From Macrostomum hystrix (lineage: Eukaryota; Platyhelminthes; Macrostomidae): DNA of 64,000 nt. Below the pieces are notes generated by a model. That model ran no database searches. It was given only the letters and a program-made list of their open reading frames with translations, and was not told the DNA's origin. Location of the stretch: positions 1 to 64,000 of the forward strand of contig CATNEN010000041.1 of the NCBI GenBank assembly GCA_950097015.1. The letters are read 5' to 3'. The number at the start of each line of letters is the position of its first letter. Position 1 is the stretch's first letter. Position numbers and translations under genes: made by a program. Positions 53,851 to 64,000 of the stretch are shown piece by piece.

Positions 53851-56048
53851 CGGATACGATCCCGCGGCACGGTCTCGAGGTCATCGTCGACGGAGAGCAG
53901 CGCCATAAAGCCGAAAAACACAGCGGCGGAGGACAGGAAGTGCCAGACGTCGTGGACATCGTAGAAGCCGGCCAGCACGCAGGCCTGGTTGCGCAGGCGG
54001 GAGCCCGCCGCGCTGTCCTCCCAGTTGGCCGGCTGCTGCAGGTAGAAGCGGCCTGCGCCGGCCCAGGCCACGCAGGCCAAAGCCAGGAAAGCAAGCGGTG
54101 CCTTGGCCAGCCTCTCACCTGAGCGCAGCTTCATCAGCAGGTAGTAGAGAAAGTAGGCCAGCGAGTTGGCCGTCAGCACCCAGAGCAGGAAGCTGCCGAA
54201 GTCGCGCGGCTGGGTGGCAGCGCCGTACAGGCCGAGTCCGAGGTTGGACGCGTTAGCGAGCGCGAGCAGGGCGGCACGCGGGCGGGCCAGCGGCAAGCCG
54301 ACGCAGCGCAGGCTGAGCAGAAGGCTGGCCCCCGTCAGGACGCCGCAGAAAAGCGCGTAGAAGGCGACGCTGCCGCCGCCATAGAAGACACCCAGCAGGC
54401 CAGTCAAGATTATGACGGCAAGGGCGAGGTAGGCGGCGTGGGCGGGGCGCGTTGGCGTCCGGATGGCGCGCCTGGTACAGCCTGAGGACGCACAGGCCGC
54501 ACAGCATGTACATGAAGGCGGTGTCAAACTGGAAGTTGCTGTAGCTCGGACAGACGTGGTAGCAGGCCGACATGGCGCCCTGCATGATCAGCGCCACCCC
54601 CATAGCGTAGTGAAGGCCGTGGTGCTGCGGCAAGCCCAGCGGAGGCTGCAACGCCGCCAACGGCCCTGCTGTCGCCGCCGCTGCAGCAGATCCCGGCGCC
54701 AGACCAGCAGGAGAAAGAGAAGGCCCAACAGGCCGTAGCTCACGTTGGAGAAGACGCTGTTAAATGAGGAGATCGGGCCCAGCGGGTGCGAGCACTCGAA
54801 GTTGTAGAAGCAGATGTCTTCGTCCCCGCTGGTGTTCAGCACCCGCTGGTAGGTGAGCACCAGCTGCACTACCGGCAGGCAGTAGAAGATGGAGATGATG
54901 ATAAGGTACCAGCAGTACAGTCGGTACTTTTTCCGCAGCCGCCTAGCAGGCTTCCGCGCCAGCTCTAGCACCGAAGGCGGTGACTGCGGCGACGGCTGCG
55001 GCGGGGCCGACATCGGCGGCAGGTTAGGCGTCTCCGGCGGAGGCGTCCCGAGTCCCACGCGCTCGGAGGTCAGGTGGCTGAGCGCCGTCAGCGCCAGAGC
55101 CAGCAGGAAGCACAGCAGGTAGAACAGGAGAGTCCACAGCACTGGCCAGCCATACTGCCCGCTGTGCAGCGACGCCTGAACCCGCAGCGTCAGGCGCTTC
55201 ACCCGGCTTGGCCGACGAAGCTCCCCGCTTAGCGGCGGCAACGATGGCGATGTCGAATCTCTGTCGGCGTCCTCTTCACCACCTGTGCCGCCAACCTTGC
55301 CGTTGCAGTTGTCATCCGTCGGGTAGACCAGCAGCACCACATTGAACTGGTCCGGTGTGCCCACGGCAGGGTCTCCGCGGCCGATGCTGAGTGCGGCCTT
55401 TCGACTCGCCGTCTGACGGACGCCTGAGAACTCGATGTTCCGCGCCAGGTCGTTGGCCGGACAGGCGGCCGCCTGCACCGCCAGCCGCATGCAGAGCGCA
55501 TCCTCGGAGGCCATCCGGACCTGCACGCTGGTGACATTCGGCGGATAGTCGAAGTGGAAATACTGCGGCTGCGTGGGCGACACTTCCACCTCCACTGGCG
55601 AGTCCAGGGCCAGTCGGAAGTTCGACACCAGCACGGCGCTCAAGCTGAACCTGGCGGGCGAAGGTCTCTGCGAAGTCACCTCCACAAAGACAGTGTGGTT
55701 GCCCCGCTGATGGGCCGGACACAGCGTCCGTGTCACCACGCTGAAGCCGGCGTACTCTCCGGACATCGGCAGGCGCCAGGAGATCACCTCCCGCTGCTGC
55801 CTGGCCACCACCAGCAGCGGGAACTCGGCGTCGTATTCGTCGCTTTCAACAGTGACGCGTACGGCGGCCGCTGAGTCGCCGACTGTTGCGTAGGCAAACG
55901 CAAACACACGCTCGATGCCTTCGCCGACTGAGCCGCGGTAGACGCGACCGAACCTCGCCGAATCGGCTCGAGTCATCGCGTCAGCGATGGCTGCTGAATG
56001 CAGTAGCAGCAGCAGCGGCAGCAGCTGCGGCCATTCTCGGGAAGCCAT
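53841..56048 (-). CDS. SID-1 family transmembrane protein (SIDT), intronless
   Basis: It begins with signal peptide [18 protein letters not shown], then an ectodomain of about 290 residues, TM1 ([19 protein letters not shown]), a Pro-rich cytosolic loop and TM2. The hallmark core follows: [71 protein letters not shown] and [15 protein letters not shown]. The conserved His and Asp residues of the CREST superfamily are present. About 735 residues in total. SID-1 proteins import double-stranded RNA or transport sterols, at the plasma membrane or in endolysosomes. Two compensating 1-nt breaks move 54445 to about 54670 into another frame: a base is missing at about 54640-54690 and one is extra in the four-G run at 54444-54447. 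A single exon is unusual for this family. Confidence 0.93.
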
Positions 56049-57479
<1,431 letters not shown>

Positions 57480-58540
57480 TTCTCTCCCCTCTCTTAACTT
57501 CTCTCCCCTCTCTTAACTTCTCTTCCCTCTCTTAACTTCTCTCCTCTCTCTTAACTTCTCTCCTCTCTCTTAACTTCTCTCCCCTCTCTTAACTTCTCTC
57601 CCCTCTCTTAACTTCTCTCCCCTCTCTTAACTTCTCTCCCCTCTCTTAACTTCTCCCACTCTGTTACCTTCTCTCCACTCGCTTAACTTCTCTCCCCTCG
57701 CTTAACTTCTCTCCCCTCTCTTAACTTCTCTCCCCTCTCTTAACTTCTCTCCCCTCTCTTAACTTCTCCCACTCTCTTTACTTCTCTCCCCTCTCTTAAC
57801 TTCTCTCCCCTCTCTTAACTTCTCTCCCCTCTCTTAACTTCTCCCACTCTCTTACCTTCTCTCCACTCGCTTAACTTCTCTCCCCTCGCTTAACTTCTCT
57901 CCCCTCTCTTAACTTCTCTCCCCTCTCTTAACTTCTCTCCCCTCTCTTAACTTCTCCCACTCTCTTTACTTCTCTCCCCTCTCTTAACTTCTCTCCCCTC
58001 TCTTAACTTCTCTCCCCTCTCTTAACTTCTCCCACTCTCTTACCTTCTCTCCACTCGCTTAACTTCTCTCCCCTCGCTTAACTTCTCTCCACTCGCTTAA
58101 CTTCTCTCCCCTCTCTTAACTTCTCTCCCCTCTCTTAACTTCTCCCACTCTCTTACCTTCTCTCCACTCGCTTAACTTCTCTCCCCTCGCTTAACTTCTC
58201 TCCCCTCTCTTAACTTCTCCCACTCTCTTAACTTCTCTCCCCTCTCTTAACTTCTCTCCCCTCTCTTAACTTCTCTCCCCTCTCTTAACTTCTCCCACTC
58301 TCTTACCTTCTCTCCACTCGCTTAACTTCTCTCCACTCGCTTAACTTCTCTCCCCTCTCTTAACTTCTCCCACTCTCTTACCTTCTCTCCACTCGCTTAA
58401 CTTCTCTCCCCTCTCTTAACTTCTCTCCCCTCGCTTAACTTCTCTCCCCTCGCATAACTTCTCTCCCCTCGCTTAACTTCTCTCCCCTCTCTTAACTTCT
58501 CTCCCCTCTCTCAAATTCTCTCCCCTTGCTTTACTTCTCT
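57480..58540. repeat. 19-bp pyrimidine minisatellite (cttctctcccctctcttaa)
   Basis: About 55 units with cccact, ccactcg and cccctcg variants that recur in the same order, indicating higher-order duplication of multi-unit blocks. Strong C/T strand bias. Confidence 0.96.
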
Positions 58541-59498
58541 CCCGTTTCACTTTGTGTTTCACTTGCATGCTCCAGGAATTTGTTCTCTGCACGGAGCCTG
58601 GACTGCAGGGCTGTTCAATTTGTCGGTTAATTTGAGTTCAGCCAGCTGGCAAGTCTGCTCTGAAAGGCTTCCATGGACCATCTCTGCTCACAATCTGCCG
58701 GCGCACTTTAAGTAAAGCTGCAGGAAGATTCGGTAAACCTAGTTTTCAGCGCCCTGATTTGATGTCGGACTCCTGTTTAGCACCGAGCACAGAGATTTCC
58801 ACGCAAGCAAACTGCACTCTGGCTAGGCATGGCTGGGAGAAAATTGTTAGTGATGGATGGCCATTAGCGTCCTACTTGCTGAGGCATCGAGCTGCCGCGT
58901 ATCTGAGGGCTGGCTGTCGGGATGCAAACTGTGCGCATTGTGCCGGCCTGGCTTTTCGTGGAAATGTCTCGAGGCGCGGATCCTCGTCACTCACATCTCC
59001 GCCTACTTCCCCTCCCTCTTCCAACCCTCTCCATCCTTGCCCACGCAGCACTCGTCGCACGGTGCCTTGATGCCGTCGGCGATCTAATAACCGAAAAAGC
59101 ACCCACCCCCCAGATAAGTCCGCTGCATAGCAACCCGGGATCAGGATCGGCTGCGTCATTTTATCCGTCTGCACCATTTCACCTAGCCCATCAGTTCTCA
59201 GATGCTCGCCAGTGTAAATAAATGCCTTGCCATGTTTGCCTTGCCATGTTTTAGCTTCAAGTCTAGATCGACATTATTAAATTTATTAATGTCCATTGCT
59301 GTACAACAAGTACTGCTGTCTCAGGGACTGAAATATTAAGCCTATTACCGTGCATTTTAGACAATTGTCATAATCCAACTAGTTAAAACGTTAGGTCGTA
59401 TATAAACCTAACCGATTGCATGCATTTCTCTCGTTTAAACAAATTCTGAGGTATGCACAGTCGTGCCAATGGCACAGTCGAGTCCTGCTCGATCTCGC
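58541..59498. other. Gene-free stretch
   Basis: A 103-codon frame near 58759 has no recognisable content. Confidence 0.5.
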
Positions 59499-59649
59499 CA
59501 AGGACCACTAGAAGAAGAAGGACGGCAAACTTCGTTCTTGGAAAAATTATAAAAGGCTTATTTTCACGAAAAATGAACTGGCGAGATAGGAAATTTCACG
59601 CTTTTTCAAATTAAAATGTTGATAACTTTTTAATTTTAAGCAGATCGGA
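59499..59649 (+). mobile_element. Truncated, older relative of the foldback element
   Basis: Begins CAAGGACCACTAGAAGAAG and aligns with the first 150 bp or so of the left arm of the adjacent element, with many substitutions. The large element is inserted into its interior. Confidence 0.8.
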
Positions 59650-60689
59650 GATGTGCACAAGGACCACTAGAAGAAGAAGGACGGGACACTTCGTTTCTTA
59701 GAAAATTTATTAAAGGCTGATTTTTACGGAAAATACACTAGCGAGATAGGAACTTTTCACTTTTTTCACTTTAAAACGTTGATAACTTTTTATTGGAAGC
59801 AGATACAAAGCTCTTCTTTTGATATAACTTACAAAATATGTTGCTTCGACGATTTTATGAAGATTTTTTCATGAATAATTGATCTTCATATTATTTTAGT
59901 TACTATATCATGCAGCAATCATAGTATGAAGCTAACTAGTGACTAACTTGAATTTTACAATCTCTGTTTAATCGGATGCATCTATTTATTAGCAATATAT
60001 GATTAAAAAATAGTTGGTTATAATTGTATGCCCAATTCACTGCTTCTTTATTTTAGTTTTATCCTGTCAATATAGACCTACTAGCTATGCCTAGACCTAG
60101 TTATATGTTTATCAATAATCAAGACAGTATCTATCTTGTTAAGAATTGACAGTTTTTATACTTAATGAAATGTATGAATCTAAGCAAGTGATTTAATTTT
60201 AAACCAAGCTTGTTCTCTCTTGTTTTTAGACTTTAGCTTGTTTTAGCTATATTGACATTATCTTTACATTAGCTAGTTTTTCAGTATTTATTAAACAATG
60301 ATAGTTATTTGCTCTGATTTTATCAAGATGTTCTTATTTTTTTTTCTTTTAGGCTCTATTTAATGAAAACAATGGCATAATTGGCTAGGGGCCTGAAGGG
60401 TTTTTTCTTTAAATTTGGCTTTTTTTAAATCCCATCACAGAGCCCTCCAATTCCCATTTGTGTGCACCCCTAAATCCCTATTGGCGCCACCCAATAAAAA
60501 AAGCTTAATAACACCCCTGAATTCATGTAATTCTTTTATTAACAAGGATTTATTTACCTTTATTGAAATTGGTAAAGCTTTGTGCCATGCCTCAAACTCA
60601 TTTTTCTGTTTAGAAAAGGAAAAAACTGTGGTCCTTATATCCTTTGTGTCACAATGACTTTTTCATTGTGGTGCATGATTCCAGATGGC

Positions 60690-61240
60690 ATGTGGCCTGG
60701 TCTGCCATTAATGCTGACAGGGCAAAAGTGGCGCATCCAACTGAATCTGGCAGGCGGCACTGTGGATAAGCACAGTAACAAGCTACGCGAGTTCTTTGCT
60801 GCCATAGTCAATGCGCTGCCACCACTGCCCAACATCCTGACACTGCCACCAGAGACTCAGTTGCGGTCAAAGGACAGTTTTAACATTGCACCATTCACCA
60901 TGGCTGAAGTCGTGATGTTTGCCTAGAAGAAGCCAGGCAGCAAAGCGCTGTGTCCAGACAAGGTGTCCATCAAGGTGCTGCATATTCACTGTGTGGCCAG
61001 TGAGGTTGCCTGTGTGATGAACCAAGTGGACCATGACGAAAATCATTGCCATATCAAATAAGCTGCCTGCTGGCCTATGCTGGTGCCCCAGACACTGCCG
61101 GCAATGCAGTGTTTGTTCGCAACCAGGCTCTGAAGCATGTACTGTGACACTGCTTTTTTTACCTGACAGTGTATTTTGTTGTCGTTGTTGTTATTGTGGC
61201 ACACAACATTGCATAGGCATCTTAACAATAAAAGACGATG
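60690..61240 (+). pseudogene. LINE fragment inside the foldback element
   Basis: The frame around 60720-61020 reads LREFFAAIVNAL, SFNIAPFTMAEVVMFA, a stop, then KKPGSKALCPDKVSIKVL and EVACVMNQV. This matches the segment just before the reverse transcriptase core of RTE/CR1-type LINEs (in-frame KxxGKAPGPDxIxxEVL). The catalytic part is absent. The sequence soon passes to a T/G-rich 3' end with aataaaa near 61230. Internally deleted and dead. Confidence 0.6.
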
Positions 61241-62573
61241 AAAAATGAAAGGTCAGCACTACTTGAACACATTTTTGCACTAAGTCATAAGTAAAACGTG
61301 TATACTATGAGCTCATATTCAAATATATAAAAAGCTGCAACTACTTCCATTTATTGTTCTCCATTTGACATCTCATGGCACATGCACTATTGAGAACAGA
61401 AACTCATTTCAATACACAATAATCAGAAAAATATAAAAGAAATCTCAAAATCAACTGAAGTAGAATAAATGGATTTAAATTGTACTTTATAACAAATTAT
61501 TCTTCAAATTCAAGGCAATTTTCACAATTGAGACACAAAAATAGTATCTATATGATCTTAAATTATATAGACATGAAGTAATATCTTTCTCTACATAATG
61601 TCTTTGTGTGTCCATGAGGACAGTCAGAAGCTTACTACCTTGCAAGGGGCATCAATCACATGGTGATTAGACTGACTGGATGGGGTTGTCTAGCTGGTGA
61701 CTACAGCACTTGGTTGAAAATGCAGTAAACATGAACAAGGTCCTTAGGCTCCAGGCTAGGCTCTCAAAAAGGTAGCCCAGAAGCTCCACCAGGTTGTTCT
61801 CTGACTGGCTGGGGCTCCACCACAGGTAGGTAGAACTGGGGCAGTGGTGTTGGCACAAAGCAGAAAGGCATGGACTTTCCCTGCAATGGCAAAAAAGGTA
61901 AAAACACATACTAGAGCCACAATAGCAAGAACATTTTACAATTTCTTACTATAGTAAATACAATAAATAATATTACCAAAAATATTTTAACATTACACAC
62001 TAATACATAGCAGAATTAGTCTACCACTGAATGAGAGCCAGATAGCTTACCTGGGCCATATCAACCTTGAAGATCTTAATAGGCATAACAATAATAGCAA
62101 AAGCTCTGAGTACTAGTGTCAGTGCAAGCAAAACTTTATTATAGCTAAAATGTGATAAGGAACAAGTAACACTTCTTGTTTTATCTTTTTTAATTAAATG
62201 TTTCAATGTTGAAAATTTAAAGCTTAAAAACATAGACTGTGGAAGTGCTATTACTTATATTTATTGGCAATAATATTGCCCCAATAGACGAAAAATTCAA
62301 TAGGCCTACTTACAACTTCTGGACTGTTAATTTCAATTGGAAATAAAAGTGATTAATTTAATGAAAATCAACAGCCAAGTCAAGCTAATATTAGGCCTAG
62401 CCATAAAAATACTATACTTGTTAAAAAAAGAAAAGTAAAATTACAGTAGATAGGCAAATAGATGGCTAAAATAGAATATTCGATAAGTTCATGACATAAT
62501 AGCTAGCCATGTGCAAACCCTGAACCCAAAAAAATAATATGAATAGGGAAATAAACAATTTCACTACAAATTT
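61241..62573. other. Unrecognised interior of the foldback element
   Basis: AT-rich apart from 61600-61880, a mid-GC stretch with an 80-codon minus-strand frame (61667-61909) that I do not recognise. No transposase motif seen. Confidence 0.45.
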
Positions 62574-63334
62574 AAAAAACCCTTCAGTTAACAATGCCAT
62601 TGTTTACATTAAAAAATAGAAAATAAAAATAAGAACATCTTGATAAAATCAGAGCAAATAACTATCATTGTTTAATAAATACTGGAAAAACTAGCTAATG
62701 TAAAGATAATGTCAATATTTACAAGAGAGAACAAGCTTGGTTTAAAATTAAATCACTTGCTTAGATTCATACATTTCATTAAGTATAAAAACTGTCAATT
62801 CTTAACAAGATAGATACTGTCTTGATTATTGATAAACATATAACTAGGTCTAGGCATAGCTAGTAGGTCTATATGTAATATAGGTAGCTATATATTTAAA
62901 TTTATTTTATATTGACAGGATAAAACTAAAATAAAGAAGCAGTGAATTGGGCATACAATTATAACCAACTATTTTTTAATCATATATTGCTAATAAATAG
63001 ATGCATCCGATTAAACAGGGATTGTAAAATTCAAGTTAGTCACTAGTTAGCTTCATACTATGATTGCTGCATGATATAGTAACTAAAATAATATGAAGAT
63101 CAATTATTCATGAAAAAATCTTCATAAAATTCGTCGAAGCAACATATTTTGTAAGTTATATCAAAAGAAGAGCTTTGTATCTGCTTCCAATAAAAAGTTA
63201 TCAACGTTTTAAAGTGAAAAAAGTGAAAAGTTCCTATCTCGCTAGTGTATTTTTCCGTAAAAATCAGCCTTTAATAAATTTTCTAAGAAACGAAGTGTCC
63301 CGTCCTTCTTCTTCTAGTGGTCCTTGGATGTGCA

Positions 63335-64000
63335 CTGTTCATTTAACATTTTTTGAAATGTTATTAAATTAAATTTTTGAAATAAATTTAATACTAAATT
63401 AGGACAGTCAGTTATTACTATAAAAATAAAAGATACATTTCCATATCTAATATTTAACTGCCCTTGATACTGTACTCTAATTTAATTAAACTTTGTTTAA
63501 GTATGAGTGTGAAACTCCGGGCCGCGCGCGAGTTGATCATATTTACGCGCTTATTTGATTGCCTCGCAATTCAAAGAACTTTTTTAAAAGGCCTGGCCTG
63601 GCCGGCCTTTAATTGTAAAAAGCTTACTCCGAGTAAGTAACTCCTGAATTTTTGGAAAATCTAACTTAACATTCCTCAAACCTACGCGAAAGTTGACCTC
63701 GAATTTATGAGATTTCTTTTCAATTGAGTTTGTATGTGTTAATTAAGTACATTTTTTATTTTATTGAAATTGGAAGCAAAACATTAAATTTTTTAAGTAG
63801 CCATACAACGTTAAGGTGTCTAAACATATGATTTTGGTTCTTAGATTTTTCTATACGACGCTATCAACGTGATTTTTTTTTGTTTTTCATCCCTTATGGG
63901 TCATGAGCATACTATGGTTTTACTAGTTGGTAGTATTTATTTTATTTATAACAACTTTTCTAAATAAAATAACTATTAGAAAACTTCAGCAATTCGGTTG
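63335..64000. other. AT-rich window end
   Basis: Apart from the GC-rich imperfect palindrome aaaggcctggcc/tggccggccttt near 63588-63611, nothing can be supported. Confidence 0.5.

Larger units (their letters stand above)
59658..63326. mobile_element. 3.7-kb foldback transposon, about 750-bp inverted repeats, 8-bp TSD
   Basis: The left arm (59658 to about 60418) and right arm (about 62574 to 63326) are near-identical reverse complements. They differ mainly by an insertion of about 45 bp in the right arm (near 62870-62920) and one of about 30 bp in the left (near 60225-60250). The ends are CAAGGACCACTAG and CTAGTGGTCCTTG. Perfect 8-bp flanks gatgtgca lie at 59650-59657 and 63327-63334. The interior has no transposase; it carries a LINE fragment and AT-rich DNA. 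The termini and 8-bp duplication fit a non-autonomous hAT-type element. Confidence 0.92.

Noticed and set aside
61667-61909. Possible transposase remnant on the minus strand
   Set aside because: No DDE, zinc-finger or hAT dimerisation motif could be recognised, so it was left as unknown interior sequence.

Overview
This is a window of an animal nuclear genome. Genes have GC-rich exons, GT-AG introns and wide AT-rich or minisatellite-filled spacers, and the gene set is metazoan: two class A GPCRs, signal peptide peptidase, USP1, ALDH6A1, TXNDC9 and a SID-1 family channel. The mix of short genes, several of them intronless, extreme minisatellite load and many foldback elements would suit a lophotrochozoan, with a free-living flatworm such as Macrostomum as one candidate. 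The sequence alone does not prove this.

Layout. 1-4874 is gene-free and packed with tandem repeats. 4875-7212 (+) is an intronless GPCR with a large ectodomain, split by a 1-nt frame break. 9804-14299 (+) is a five-exon signal peptide peptidase. 14300-18358 is repeats. 18359-19776 (-) is a two-exon GPCR whose intron is a minisatellite. 23506-26197 (-) holds four exons of ALDH6A1; its first exon was not found. 29143-34594 (+) is a seven-exon USP1-like deubiquitinase. 38897-39541 (+) is a small two-TM, neurensin-like protein. 40009-41441 (+) is a decaying head-to-tail ubiquitin array broken by a SINE. 42252-46529 is a complete Ty3-type LTR retrotransposon with identical LTRs. 46550-47730 is promoter-like. 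51691-52419 (-) is TXNDC9. 53841-56048 (-) is an intronless SID-1 family (SIDT) gene. 59658-63326 is a 3.7-kb foldback transposon with about 750-bp terminal inverted repeats.

Themes. (1) One transposon family with CAAGGACCACT ends and perfect 8-bp target duplications is present at very different sizes: 44-bp and 46-bp copies that are almost only the two ends, and the 3.7-kb foldback copy inserted into an older relative. (2) A tRNA-derived SINE with a TAAG-type tail occurs in a USP1 intron and inside a ubiquitin coding repeat, each with an 11-13 bp target duplication. (3) The Ty3 element has one open frame running from the first bases after the 5' LTR to a stop codon made by the first bases of the 3' LTR. 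(4) More than twenty tandem arrays are present; several start at a splice donor or include a stop codon. (5) Five single-base frame breaks interrupt otherwise well-conserved genes. At least two lie in homopolymers, so residual assembly error is the first explanation.

The genes do not form one pathway. The ubiquitin link is USP1 plus the degenerate ubiquitin array; the others are separate housekeeping, membrane or signalling genes.
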